Assembly: GCF_030657435.1 (NCBI RefSeq)
Contig: NZ_JAUTWS010000002.1
Location: 1 to 64,000 of the forward strand
Direction: 5' to 3'
Source of the DNA: Paracraurococcus lichenis
GTDB taxonomy: Bacteria > Pseudomonadota > Alphaproteobacteria > Acetobacterales > Acetobacteraceae
Length of the DNA: 64,000 nucleotides
Below the pieces are notes generated by a model. That model was not told where the DNA came from. It saw only the letters and a list, made by a program, of their open reading frames with translations, and made no database searches. The position numbers were made by a program, and so were the translations under genes. Of this stretch, positions 7,419-16,172 are shown in pieces (position 1 is the stretch's first letter; each line of letters opens with the position of its first letter).

Positions 7419-8672
7419 TCACACCCCGAACGCCTTCAGAAAGAAATCCCGCGCGCCGAAATTCCCGCTCTTCAGCGCCAGGTGCAGCCCGGCCGGCTCG
7501 GCATAGGTCCAGGGCACGCCCGGATCGATCTCCGGCCCGATGCGCAGCGAGGACACGCCGAGCCGCGACACCACCGCGCCCGAGGTCTCGCCGCCCGCCA
7601 CCACCAGCCGCTGCACGCCGCGCGCGACCAGCCCTTCAGCCACCGCGGACAGCGCCTGCTCCACCAGCGCGCCGGCCGCGTCGCGCCCGAGCTTCGCCTG
7701 CAGCGCCGCCACCTTCTCGGGCGGTGCGGAGGCGGCAATCACCACGGGATGGTCGCCGAGCTTGCCCTCCGCCCAGTCCAGCGCCTGGCGCGCCAGCGCC
7801 GCGGCATCGGGCATCGCCAGCACGTCGAGCTCGAGCGTATGCGCATGATCGCGCGCATAGCCGATCTGCCCGAGCGTCGCGCGCGAGCAGGACCCCGCCA
7901 CGACAGCCGCATGGCCCCGCATCGGCGGCAGCGCGGAGGCGGCCTCGCCGCGCTCCGGCAGCAGGCCCCTGGCGCGGAAATTCGCCGGCAGCCCCATGGC
8001 GACGCCGCTGCCGCCGGTGATCAACGCATGCTCCGCCGCGGCCTCGCCGATCGCGAGCAGGTGTGCATCCGTCACCGCATCCACGATGGCGTAGCGCCGG
8101 CCGCTTTCCTTCAGGCCCGTCATCGCTTTGCGGATGGCGGCGGCGCCCTGCTCGACCGTAGCGAAGGGCACCAGCCCGACCGTCCCGTCGGTCTGCCGCC
8201 CCAGCACGCGGACCAGGTTGGCGTCCCGCATCGGCGTCAGCGGGTGGTTCTCCATCCCGCTCTCGTTCAGCAGCGCGCCGCCGACGAAGAGATGCCCCTG
8301 GTAGACGGTGCGGCCATTGGTCGGGAAGGCGGGGTTGGCCAGCGCGAAGCCGCAGTCGAGCCGCCTGACCAGCGCATCGGCCACGGGGCCGATATTGCCC
8401 GCATCCGTGCTGTCGAAGGTGGAGCAGTACTTGAAGAAGATCTGCTTCGCGCCCGCCGCCAGCAGCGCCTCGCAGGCCGCCAGGCTCTCGGCCACGGCCT
8501 GCTGCACCGGGGCGGTGCGGGACTTCAGCGCGACGATGATCGCATCCGCCTCCGGCAAGGGCCCCTTGGGGACGCCGATCACCTGCACGGCCGTCATGCC
8601 GCCCTTGACCAGGGTATTCGCCAGGTCGGTCGCGCCGGTGAAGTCGTCGGCGATGCAGCCGAGCAGGGGCAT
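7419..8672 (-). CDS. otnK: 3-oxo-tetronate kinase (four-carbon acid sugar kinase, DUF1537)
   Basis: OtnK phosphorylates 3-oxo-tetronate with ATP, giving the substrate of OtnC. The 417-residue length is typical. The N-terminal sugar-acid domain starts with CIADDFTGATDLAN and contains FKYCSTFDST. The C-terminal nucleotide-binding domain includes VAGGETSGAVVSRLG near residue 340. The ATG at 8672 is the first that begins the conserved domain. It lies upstream of otnC, separated by a 154-bp hairpin-rich spacer, and 34 bp downstream of a MarC-family gene. Confidence 0.85.
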   Translation of the reverse strand: MPLLGCIADDFTGATDLANTLVKGGMTAVQVIGVPKGPLPEADAIIVALKSRTAPVQQAVAESLAACEALLAAGAKQIFFKYCSTFDSTDAGNIGPVADALVRRLDCGFALANPAFPTNGRTVYQGHLFVGGALLNESGMENHPLTPMRDANLVRVLGRQTDGTVGLVPFATVEQGAAAIRKAMTGLKESGRRYAIVDAVTDAHLLAIGEAAAEHALITGGSGVAMGLPANFRARGLLPERGEAASALPPMRGHAAVVAGSCSRATLGQIGYARDHAHTLELDVLAMPDAAALARQALDWAEGKLGDHPVVIAASAPPEKVAALQAKLGRDAAGALVEQALSAVAEGLVARGVQRLVVAGGETSGAVVSRLGVSSLRIGPEIDPGVPWTYAEPAGLHLALKSGNFGARDFFLKAFGV

Positions 8673-8706
8673 GGTCGTCTCTCTCCCGAAAGCGTCAGTC
8701 GCCAAT

Positions 8707-9348
8707 CTAGCCCGCCCCGGGCGCTGCCGCGATGACCCCGAGGCTGCGCAGCGCATTCAGCATGATGTTCAGCCCGAGCGCCGCCTGCACCACGCCCAGC
8801 ACCGTGCCGAAGACCAGCAGCGGCATGCCCAGCCACCGCAGCAGGGGCCGGGCGAAGAGCATGGCGAGCAGGTCGAGCACCATGATCGCCAGCAGCAGCC
8901 CGACGATCACGCCCTTGCCCATCAGGCCCTGCGCCAGGGTCATGTAGATGATCACCGCCGCGACCCCGGAGGGCGTGACGATGATCGGATAGGCCAGCGG
9001 CATGGCCGCCAGTTGCAGCCCCGGCTCCTGCTCCGGCAGCGAGCGGGGGCGCGGGTTGAAGGATTCCAGTAGCGCCTGCAGCGCGACCAGGAACAGCACC
9101 AGCCCGCCGGTCAGCGCCAGCACCAGCGGCGGCACCTGGTAGTTGCGCAGCGCCTCCACGCCCAGCGTGCCGGCCAGCAGCACGATGCAGGTGGCGAAGA
9201 GGAAGGCGCGCAGGGCAAGGCGCCGACGCAGCGCCGGCTCGGCATCTTCGGTCATGCGGGCGAAGGGACCGATGATCTTGATCGGCCCCAGCAGGAGGAA
9301 GAAGAAGCCCCAGACCTGCATCAGGCTCGGCGTCGCACCCGACCCCAT
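8707..9348 (-). CDS. MarC family integral membrane protein
   Basis: This 213-residue inner-membrane protein has about six hydrophobic segments. Family hallmarks are FFFLLLGPIKIIGPFARMT at the N-terminus and PLAYPIIVTPSGVAAVI in the middle. Despite the name, MarC proteins have no proven role in multiple antibiotic resistance and no known transported substrate. The start is supported by GGGAGGGAG upstream. Only 34 bp separate it from otnK, so it may head that transcript, perhaps as an accident of packing. Confidence 0.82.
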   Translation of the reverse strand: MGSGATPSLMQVWGFFFLLLGPIKIIGPFARMTEDAEPALRRRLALRAFLFATCIVLLAGTLGVEALRNYQVPPLVLALTGGLVLFLVALQALLESFNPRPRSLPEQEPGLQLAAMPLAYPIIVTPSGVAAVIIYMTLAQGLMGKGVIVGLLLAIMVLDLLAMLFARPLLRWLGMPLLVFGTVLGVVQAALGLNIMLNALRSLGVIAAAPGAG

Positions 9349-9407
9349 CGCGCTCCCTCCCGCCTGCGTGAGGCGCCAGTATGAAGCGTGGGCGGGAGCG
9401 CCGAACT

Positions 9408-9884
9408 TCAGATCGGCGTGCCGTCCTTCCGGGTGTAGCGCCAGTCGCCCTCCGGCATCGCCGCGCCGGCCAGGTCGTCGTCCGGATAGGTCACGCTGTC
9501 ACCGGGGCTGCGGTCGCCGACCTCGAGGAACAGCACCTCCGCGTCGGAGCGGTTGACGAGGTGGTGCGCCTCGCCGGTCCCGGCGGGGAAGCCGGCGCAA
9601 TCGCCGGGCGCGAGCACCTGCTGCCGGTCGCCCAGCACCAGCGTCGGTGTTCCCGCCAGGACGTAGATCCACTCGTCCTGCCGCGCATGCGCATGGCGGA
9701 GGGAGGAGGCCGCGCCGGGCGGCAGCCGCACCAGGTTGACGCCGAAATTGCGCAGGCCGAAGGGATCGCCCAGCACGCGCTTCTCGCGGCCGCCCAGCGC
9801 CGCCACGAGGTCCTCGGGGAAACCCGTCGGCACCGGCCTCGCCGGAACCTCCATCGCGCGCAGCGCCGGTGGCCGCTCGCTCAT
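9408..9884 (-). CDS. Cupin domain protein
   Basis: The 158-residue protein carries one cupin barrel at about residues 45-125. Motif 1 appears as HAHARQDEWIYVLAG, giving the two His and the Glu metal ligands. Motif 2 (PGDCAGFPAGTGEAHH) gives a further His. Such proteins sense or convert small polar metabolites. Nothing here fixes the ligand. It overlaps the upstream GNAT gene by 4 bp (ATGA), so the two are translationally coupled. Confidence 0.75.
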   Translation of the reverse strand: MSERPPALRAMEVPARPVPTGFPEDLVAALGGREKRVLGDPFGLRNFGVNLVRLPPGAASSLRHAHARQDEWIYVLAGTPTLVLGDRQQVLAPGDCAGFPAGTGEAHHLVNRSDAEVLFLEVGDRSPGDSVTYPDDDLAGAAMPEGDWRYTRKDGTPI

Positions 9885-10324
9885 GGCGCATCCTCCGTCA
9901 GCCGCTTGCGCAGCCAGATCCGCTCGCCCTTCGGAGGGTAGGGCAGGCGGGCGAATTCCTGGTAGCCCTGCCTCGCGTAGAAGTCCGGCGCCTGGAAGCT
10001 GAAGGTGTCGACATAGGCGGAGTGGCAGCCGCGCTCGCGCGCCCGCAACTCCGCCGCCGCGATCAGCCCGGCGCCGAGGCCATGCCCGCGCAGATGCTCC
10101 GCGAGCCAGAGATAGCGGATGAAGAGCCAGCCGGCATAGGTCTCGCCGAAGAGGCCGCCGCTGAGGCGGCCAGCCTCGCGCAGGAAGACGCCAAGCTCGC
10201 CCCAGGGCTGGTGCCCGGGCCAGAGCCGTTCGTTGAAGACCTCCAGCCCCTCGCCGAGGCGCTCGGCCTCCGCGCGGTCGGGCGCGTCCTCGATGCTCAG
10301 CGTCAGTCCGGGCGGCAGCTCCAT
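9881..10324 (-). CDS. GNAT family N-acetyltransferase
   Basis: This is a 147-residue single-domain acetyltransferase. The acetyl-CoA loop is seen as LRGHGLGAGL at about residues 78-87, followed by the helix IAAAELRARERG and the late FYARQGYQEF segment. The acceptor is unknown. The stop overlaps the start of the following cupin gene by 4 bp. Confidence 0.78.
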   Translation of the reverse strand: MELPPGLTLSIEDAPDRAEAERLGEGLEVFNERLWPGHQPWGELGVFLREAGRLSGGLFGETYAGWLFIRYLWLAEHLRGHGLGAGLIAAAELRARERGCHSAYVDTFSFQAPDFYARQGYQEFARLPYPPKGERIWLRKRLTEDAP

Positions 10325-10343
10325 GCCGGGAGCATAGCCCGGA

Positions 10344-10526
10344 TCAGCCGCCGGCGACTCCCTGGATGACGATGCCGGTCCCGTCGCAGGTGCGGCAGCG
10401 CTGGCCGCTCACCTGGCCCTTGCCCTGGCAATCCGGGCAGACCGCCTCGCCCGTCCCGGGCGTGCCCGGGGCGGCCGCATCGCCCGGGTTCAGCTTCGTC
10501 CCCATCGCCTTGTCCGCATCCGCCAT
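10344..10526 (-). CDS. Small double-CxxC (DnaJ-type zinc-finger half) protein
   Basis: The 60-residue protein has a disordered Ala/Gly/Pro front and a C-terminal knuckle CPDCQGKGQVSGQRCRTCDGTG, i.e. two CxxCxGxG units like one half of the DnaJ cysteine-rich domain. It should bind one zinc ion. No J domain is present. The ATG at 10526 follows GGGGAGG with 6-base spacing, which makes the gene convincing despite its size. It lies 19 bp from the GNAT start on the same strand. A role in protein folding or metal buffering is only inference. Confidence 0.65.
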   Translation of the reverse strand: MADADKAMGTKLNPGDAAAPGTPGTGEAVCPDCQGKGQVSGQRCRTCDGTGIVIQGVAGG

Positions 10527-10785
10527 TCGTATCCTCCCCTTGCTGGCGCCGGTCGTCGCGGGGCCGGGAGGCCCGGCGGCGTGGCGCTGCGCTGACGACA
10601 ACAGGCCGGAGCGGATCGCGGGCCCCTTGGCGCGGCGGTCCGCTCCTGCCGCCAACGTGCGGGGGCGGGGCGGTGTTCCGCGCGGCGGCGCCTTGAGGCA
10701 CGCCGGTCGAGACACGGGCCGTCACCCTTGATTAGGAACGTTGCATTGCAGGTCGGCGATGCGGCCGGCCCGGAGGTCACCCCGC

Positions 10786-12828
10786 ATGCTTGCCCGCCTG
10801 CCGATGCGCACGCTCCTCCTGCTGGTCGCCACCGTGCCGCTGCTCGGCGCGCTGGCCTTCGGCGGGATCCTGGCCGGCGAGAGCTTCGCGGCCTACCGGG
10901 CGGCGAACCGGGTGCTCGAGCTGGAACAGGTGGCCAATACCGGCGCGCGGGTGGTGTTCGAGCTCTCGATCGAGGCGCGGGCGCTGCGCGACTTCGCCGC
11001 CAGCGGCTCCGAGGCCGATCGGGCGAAGATGGTGGAGCGGCGGCGGATCACCGAACGCAACCTCGCCGCCTTCCGCGCCGCCGTCGCCGCCGCCGGCCCG
11101 ACCGACCAGGGCACCCGCGAGGCCATTGCCTTCATCGACGAGCGGATCGCGGGCTACGGGCCGATCCGGGCGAAGGCGGAGGACCGCAGCCTCACCGCCA
11201 CCGACACCGCCCTCTACAACCAGCCGGTCCTCGCCCGTGGCTACGAGCTCGTCGCGCGCCTCGCCGCGGCGACCGAGGATGCCACCGTGAAGCAGTATGC
11301 CCTGGGCCACCACGCCCTCCTCATGGTCTCGAAGGGCGCGGTCGGGGAGAGCACCATCGGCATCGCGGCGATGCGCGAGGGCACCCTCTCGATGGCCGAT
11401 CTCGACCGCTTCTACGAGCGTTCGGGCGAGATCCGCGACTTCGGCGAGCAGCTCGGCACGCTGGCGCCCCCCGCCATCGCCCAGCGCTGGCGGGCCTATC
11501 TCGCCGGCGAGCAGGCGCAATCCATCGCTCGCCTGCGCAAGGAGGTTATCGCCCTCGCGGCGGGGCGGAAGCCGGAGCCGGGCCTGGCGCAGCGCTGGTC
11601 CACCGACAGCCTCGGGCGCTTCGCCTTCGTCGGCGAGTTGATCGAGCAATCCGCCGGGCTGCTGACGGCGGAGGCCGAGGCAAGGCGCGACGCGGCCTGG
11701 ACCCGCCTCCTCGTCGTCCTCGGCGCGGGGCTCGGCATCCTGGCCGCGGTCGCCCTGCTGAACCGCGCCGCGCTGCGCGCGGTCGGCGGCTTGCTGCGGG
11801 CCCTGGCGGGCGCCCTGACGGATCTCGCGGCGCGCCGCTACGACGCGGCGATCCCGGGGCGGGAACGCCGGGACGAGATCGGCGCCATGGCCCGCGCGAT
11901 GGAGGCCTGCCGCCAGGGGCTGCAGGAGGCGGATGCCCTGGCCGCCGAGCAGGCCCGGGCGCAGGAGGCCCGCGCCACGCGGGCGGCGCGGCTGGAGGGG
12001 CTGACGCGCGACTTCGAGGCCTCGGTCGGGCGGCTCGCCGGCGTGCTCTCGGGCTCCGCCGGCACCTTGCAGACGACCGCGCATGCCATGGCGCAGGGGG
12101 CAACGACGGCCAGCGAGCAGGCCGGGGCGGTCGCCGGGGCGGCGGAGCAGGCGAGCCAGAACGTGCAGACCGTCGCCGCCGCCACGGAGGAGCTCTCGGC
12201 CTCGGTGGGCGAGATCGCCCGCCAGGTGGCGCAATCCACCGCCATCGTCGGCCGCGCGGCGGAGAACGCCAGGCGGACCGACCAGACCGTGCGCGCGCTG
12301 GCCGAGGGCGCGCAGCGGATCGGGGAGGTGGTGCGCCTCATCACCGGCATCGCCGGCCAGACCAACCTGCTGGCGCTGAACGCGACGATCGAGGCCTCCC
12401 GGGCGGGCGAGGCGGGCAAGGGCTTCGCCGTCGTCGCCTCGGAGGTGAAGACGCTGGCCGCCCAGACCGCGCGGGCGACCGAGGAGATCGGCGCGCAGAT
12501 CGGCCAGATCCAGGACGCCACCCGCGATGCCGTCGCGGCGATCCAGGGCATCGTCGGCACCATCGACGAGGTGGATCGCATCGCCGGCGCGATCGCGGCG
12601 GCGGTGCAGGAGCAGGGGGCGGCGACGCAGGAGATCGCCCGCAACGTCCAGCAGGCCTCGGCCGGCACCCAGGCGGTCACCCGCAACATCGCCGGGGTCG
12701 GCCAGGCCACGGCGAAGACCGGCGAAGCCGCCGCCGAGGTCCTGCGCGCCGCGGCCGAGGTCTCGCGCCAGTCCGAGACCCTCGGCGCCGAGGTCGGCAC
12801 CTTCCTCACCGGCGTGAAGGCGGCATAG
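10786..12828 (+). CDS. Methyl-accepting chemotaxis protein
   Basis: This is a 680-residue transmembrane chemoreceptor. TM1 is at about 8-31, an all-helical periplasmic sensor at 32-303, TM2 at 305-325, HAMP at about 326-380 and the cytoplasmic signalling hairpin to the end. The conserved tip ([20 protein letters not shown]) is at about 520-540, where CheA and CheW dock. The sensor has the look of a helical nitrate/nitrite-type or four-helix domain, but I cannot name a ligand. The ATG at 10786 has GGAGG 9 bases upstream. There are no che genes nearby, so it is an orphan receptor feeding a remote array. Confidence 0.88.
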   Translation: MLARLPMRTLLLLVATVPLLGALAFGGILAGESFAAYRAANRVLELEQVANTGARVVFELSIEARALRDFAASGSEADRAKMVERRRITERNLAAFRAAVAAAGPTDQGTREAIAFIDERIAGYGPIRAKAEDRSLTATDTALYNQPVLARGYELVARLAAATEDATVKQYALGHHALLMVSKGAVGESTIGIAAMREGTLSMADLDRFYERSGEIRDFGEQLGTLAPPAIAQRWRAYLAGEQAQSIARLRKEVIALAAGRKPEPGLAQRWSTDSLGRFAFVGELIEQSAGLLTAEAEARRDAAWTRLLVVLGAGLGILAAVALLNRAALRAVGGLLRALAGALTDLAARRYDAAIPGRERRDEIGAMARAMEACRQGLQEADALAAEQARAQEARATRAARLEGLTRDFEASVGRLAGVLSGSAGTLQTTAHAMAQGATTASEQAGAVAGAAEQASQNVQTVAAATEELSASVGEIARQVAQSTAIVGRAAENARRTDQTVRALAEGAQRIGEVVRLITGIAGQTNLLALNATIEASRAGEAGKGFAVVASEVKTLAAQTARATEEIGAQIGQIQDATRDAVAAIQGIVGTIDEVDRIAGAIAAAVQEQGAATQEIARNVQQASAGTQAVTRNIAGVGQATAKTGEAAAEVLRAAAEVSRQSETLGAEVGTFLTGVKAA

Positions 12829-12841
12829 GGCGAAGGGAGCG

Positions 12842-13741
12842 TCAGCCCCCGGGCGGCAGGGCCAGAAGGTCGCGATGGCCGATCCGCGCGGCGAGGCGCC
12901 CCTCCGCCGCCTGGGCGAGGCGCGCGGCGGCCCAGGCCTCGATCCGCGTTCCGCCGCGCCGGTCCTGGGCGCGTGCGGCCTCGGCATGCCCCTGCATCAG
13001 GTCGCCGAGCAACGCGTCGGCCCGCTCGCGCAGCACCGGATGCGGCAGGGCGCCGCGGCTGCGGATCAGCCAGTCGCTCGGCGCCGTCGCCACCGCGAAG
13101 CCGCGGGCGGCGAAGGCCTCGGCGATCACGGCCGGCGCGCGCGGGCCGAGGGCTGGGCCGCCGAAGCCCTTGTCCCGCGCCTGGTCGCGGCGGAAGCCGG
13201 CGGCCACCCGGGCATCTGCGGGATGCGGCGGCACGAAGCTCGCCCGCCCGTCGACGCAGAGCGCGGCGTAGAAGGGCAGCCGCAGCGCCGCCGCCATCCG
13301 CTCCACCCAGCCGCGGGAGACCAGGTCGCAGAGCGCCGAGCTCACCACCGCATCGGCAGCCTGCAGCGGCAGGTTGCGCGGCGCCTCGGCGAGGTCGGCG
13401 ATCAGCGTGTCGATCCGCCAGGCGCCGCCGGGCGCATGCACCAGCAGGGTGCGGCGGTTCGGCGCGGTGACGTGGAAGCCGACCTCCTCGGCGCGGTCGA
13501 CGATGGTGTCGAAGGCGGCCTCCAGCATCTCCCGGTCGCTGTCCACCAGCGTCCAGCTCTGGGCGCGGCCGAGGCGCGGCGCCAGCCAGCGCAGCAGGCT
13601 GCCGGTCCCGGCGCCGAGGTCGAGGAAGCGCGGCCGCGCCGGCAGCCGCGCCAGCAGCTTCGCCGCCAGCGCCTCGGACCGCGCCACGGCGTCCCAGGGC
13701 TCCCGCAGGTCGAGCCAGTCGAGGTCGAAGGCTTCCGTCAT
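12842..13741 (-). CDS. Class I SAM-dependent methyltransferase (last gene of pterin-like operon)
   Basis: The 299-residue protein has a Rossmann SAM site FLDLGAGTGSLLRWLA at about residues 38-53 and an acidic ribose-binding residue in LVDSDREM. The rest resembles no specific methyltransferase that I can name. Its ATG overlaps the glycosyltransferase stop (ATGA at 13738-13741). It is the last of five coupled minus-strand genes, so it probably methylates the glycosylated product made by the others. It converges on the MCP gene, with 13 bp between the stops. Confidence 0.75.
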   Translation of the reverse strand: MTEAFDLDWLDLREPWDAVARSEALAAKLLARLPARPRFLDLGAGTGSLLRWLAPRLGRAQSWTLVDSDREMLEAAFDTIVDRAEEVGFHVTAPNRRTLLVHAPGGAWRIDTLIADLAEAPRNLPLQAADAVVSSALCDLVSRGWVERMAAALRLPFYAALCVDGRASFVPPHPADARVAAGFRRDQARDKGFGGPALGPRAPAVIAEAFAARGFAVATAPSDWLIRSRGALPHPVLRERADALLGDLMQGHAEAARAQDRRGGTRIEAWAAARLAQAAEGRLAARIGHRDLLALPPGG

Positions 13742-14775
13742 GCCTGCTCGATCTCGGCGGCGAAGGCGGCCGCCCGGTCGGCCCAGCGCGGCAGGCGCTG
13801 CCCCGCCTGCCAGGAGGCCTCGGCCATCTCCTGCCGCATCCCGGCATCGACGATGATCCGCCGCAGCGCCTTGGTCAGCGAGACGACGTCGCCGGGCGGC
13901 GAGACCGCGCCGGCCTCCATCGGCACGATATCGGCGATGGCGCCGCCGGCGGTGATGGCGAGCGGCAGGCCGCGCGCCATGGCCTCGGCCGCGGCCATGC
14001 CATAGCCCTCCCACCAGGTCGCCAGCGCGAAGAGGTCGGCGCGGCGGTAGAGCGCCTCCAGCGCCTCGCCGTCGAGCTCGCCGGCGAAGGTCACGCGCTG
14101 CTCGATGCCCAGTTCCTCGGCGAGCGCGCGCAGGCCATGCGCATGCACCGCATCGCGCGCGCCGCCCACGATCGTCAGTGTCCAGTCGAGGTCGGGCAGC
14201 CCGGCCAGCGCGCGCATCAGCACGTCGTGCCCCTTGCGCGGCGTCAGCGTCCCGACCGAGAGCAGGGCGGTGCCGGGGCCGCCCGAGCCCTGCGCGCGCT
14301 CCGCCGGGTCGGTGCCGGGCTCCACCACGCCGATGCGCGCCGGGTCGACGCCGAACTTTGCCGTCAGCGTCTCCGCCGTGCCGCGCGAGGGCGCGATGAT
14401 CCGCGCGAGCCGGGGGAAGAGGTCGCGCTCGATGCCGCGCAGCGCCTCGCGGTCCTCGAGGGGCGCGCCGTGTTCCAGCGCCGTCGGGTGGTGGATGAGC
14501 GCGAGGGCGCCGCGGGCGACGAGATCCTCGGCCAGCGCCGCGCAGGCCGGCAGGCCGAGACCGTCGACGACGATCCGCGCCTCCGCCGGCAGGGCGGCGA
14601 GGGCCGCGCGTGCCGACTCCTCCGCCTCGGCATCCGGCAGCGGGTGGCGGCCGGCGAGCTCCACCACCTCGACCTCGTGGCCCAGCCCGCGCAGGCCGGC
14701 GACGATCCGCCGGTCGTAGATGTAGCCGCCCGAGACCGTGTCGAAGGGGGCGGGGACGAGCAGCGCGATCCTCAA
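13738..14775 (-). CDS. GT4-family glycosyltransferase (pterin-like operon)
   Basis: This is a 345-residue GT-B retaining glycosyltransferase. The N-terminal acceptor loop is FDTVSGGYIYDRR. The nucleotide-sugar half starts with LLSVGTLTPRKGHDVLM and has the GT4 E-x7-E signature in WWEGYGMAAAEAMARG. The natural start is the TTG at 14775, which overlaps the previous stop as TTGA and gives RIALLVPAP as the first strand. No ATG fits. The coupling to a PTPS-like gene suggests the acceptor is a small pterin-like molecule rather than a polysaccharide. That is inference. Confidence 0.8.
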   Translation of the reverse strand: MRIALLVPAPFDTVSGGYIYDRRIVAGLRGLGHEVEVVELAGRHPLPDAEAEESARAALAALPAEARIVVDGLGLPACAALAEDLVARGALALIHHPTALEHGAPLEDREALRGIERDLFPRLARIIAPSRGTAETLTAKFGVDPARIGVVEPGTDPAERAQGSGGPGTALLSVGTLTPRKGHDVLMRALAGLPDLDWTLTIVGGARDAVHAHGLRALAEELGIEQRVTFAGELDGEALEALYRRADLFALATWWEGYGMAAAEAMARGLPLAITAGGAIADIVPMEAGAVSPPGDVVSLTKALRRIIVDAGMRQEMAEASWQAGQRLPRWADRAAAFAAEIEQA

Positions 14776-15173
14776 GCGACAGCCCCCTCGTAGGCGGCCC
14801 AGGCATTCGGGCTCTCGCGCAGCAGCACCTTCAGCGAGGTCACGGTGCCGCTCTGCGCGCCGAGCCTGCCCTCCCGCAGCGCGGCGGCGAGCAGGCCGTG
14901 GATGTGGAGGCAGAGATATTCGGTCGTCGTGTTGAGGCCGGCGAATTGCGGCTCGCCGTCCAGGTTCCGGTAGTCCAGGGTGTCGAGCGCCTTGCGCAAT
15001 TCCTGCTTGGCGAGGCCGATATCGACCAGCAGATGGAGGTGGTCCAGCTTCGGCGCGCGGAACTCCGCCTCCACCGCGAAGGTTGCGCCGTGCAGGCGCT
15101 GGGCGGGCCCGAACTCGGCGCCACGGAAGCTGTGGGCGACCATGATGTGGTCGCAGACGGTGAGCGAGAACAT
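14772..15173 (-). CDS. Divergent 6-pyruvoyltetrahydropterin synthase (PTPS/QueD) family protein
   Basis: The 133-residue protein has the T-fold layout of PTPS/QueD, a family that acts on 7,8-dihydroneopterin triphosphate. Compared with E. coli QueD from memory, the first zinc His is kept (VAHSF, residue 14) and the second appears in RLHGAT. The third His of HGH is Ala, the catalytic Cys is replaced (Ala at that position), and the catalytic His of LDH is Tyr (LDYRNLD). The late Glu in LLRESP is kept. The reaction is therefore probably not classical PTPS or QueD chemistry. It sits between the dehydrogenase (12-bp gap) and the glycosyltransferase (TTGA overlap). Confidence 0.75.
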   Translation of the reverse strand: MFSLTVCDHIMVAHSFRGAEFGPAQRLHGATFAVEAEFRAPKLDHLHLLVDIGLAKQELRKALDTLDYRNLDGEPQFAGLNTTTEYLCLHIHGLLAAALREGRLGAQSGTVTSLKVLLRESPNAWAAYEGAVA

Positions 15174-15185
15174 CGCGGCACTCTC

Positions 15186-16172
15186 TTATATATAGGTGAC
15201 GACGGGGCAGGGCGGCGCGCCGGACCCGGCGGCGAGCAGCGCGGGCAGGGCGGCGGGCAGCGCCTCGAAACGGGCGACCGGGGCGCAGAGCGCATCCAGC
15301 CGCGGATCCTCCAGCAGCTCGAGCGCGAGGGCGAGCCGCTCTGCATGGGTGCGGCGGCCGCGCATGGCGGGCGCGACGCTGCCGACCTGCGAACCGATGA
15401 TGGAGAGCCGGCGGCTGTGGAAGGCCTCGCCGAGCGGCAGCGGCACCGCGCGGTCGCCATGCCAGCTCGCCTCGACGATGCGCGCCTCGAAGCCCGCGCG
15501 GTCGAGGGCGAGCCGAAGCCCCGCCGCGCTCGCGCTCGCATGCACGACCAGCTCCTGCTCCGCCGGCGCGTCCCCGGGCCGGGCGAAGCGGGCGCCGAGG
15601 GATTCGGCGAGCGCGGCGCGCGAGGGGTCGAGGTCCACCACCGTCGGTGCGATGCCCGGCATGCGCGCGAGCAGCGCGGCGACGAGCAGCCCGACCACGC
15701 CGGCGCCGATGACGAGGCAGCGCTCGCCCGGCAGCGGCCGCGCGTCCCAGACGATGTTGAGCGCCGTCTCCATGTTGGCGGCGAGCACGGCGCGGTGGTC
15801 CGGCACGGCCTCCGGCACGGGCACGCACATGGCGGCCGGGGCGAGGAAGCGGTCCTGGTGCGGATGCAGGACGAAGACGCGGCGGCCGGTCAGCGCCTCC
15901 GGCCCCTCCTCCACCACGCCCATGGCGCAGTAGCCGTACTTCACGGGAAAGGGAAACTCGCCGCCCATCAGCGGCGCGCGCATGGTGTCGTGCTGGCTGG
16001 CGGGCACGCGGCCCTCCAGCACCAGGCGCTCCGTGCCGCGCGAGAGCGCCGTCGCGCGGGTGCGCACCAGCGCCTGGTCCGGCGCGCGCGGCGGCAGCCA
16101 TTCCTCCCGCAACTCGGCGCGGCCGGGTGCGACATACCAGAGCGCGCGGGCGCGGATGCCGGGGGCGTTCAC
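15186..16172 (-). CDS. Medium-chain dehydrogenase/reductase lacking the catalytic zinc site
   Basis: This 328-residue MDR-superfamily oxidoreductase has the nucleotide-binding loop VIGAGVVGLLVAALLA at about residues 165-180. In place of the zinc-alcohol-dehydrogenase CG.D motif it has ALSRGTE near residue 43, as in BchC-like members, so classical alcohol oxidation with a catalytic zinc is unlikely. The GTG start at 16172 overlaps the RibD-like stop (GTGA). Together with the RibD-type reductase it could set the redox state of a pteridine or its side chain. The substrate is unknown. Confidence 0.75.
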   Translation of the reverse strand: MNAPGIRARALWYVAPGRAELREEWLPPRAPDQALVRTRATALSRGTERLVLEGRVPASQHDTMRAPLMGGEFPFPVKYGYCAMGVVEEGPEALTGRRVFVLHPHQDRFLAPAAMCVPVPEAVPDHRAVLAANMETALNIVWDARPLPGERCLVIGAGVVGLLVAALLARMPGIAPTVVDLDPSRAALAESLGARFARPGDAPAEQELVVHASASAAGLRLALDRAGFEARIVEASWHGDRAVPLPLGEAFHSRRLSIIGSQVGSVAPAMRGRRTHAERLALALELLEDPRLDALCAPVARFEALPAALPALLAAGSGAPPCPVVTYI

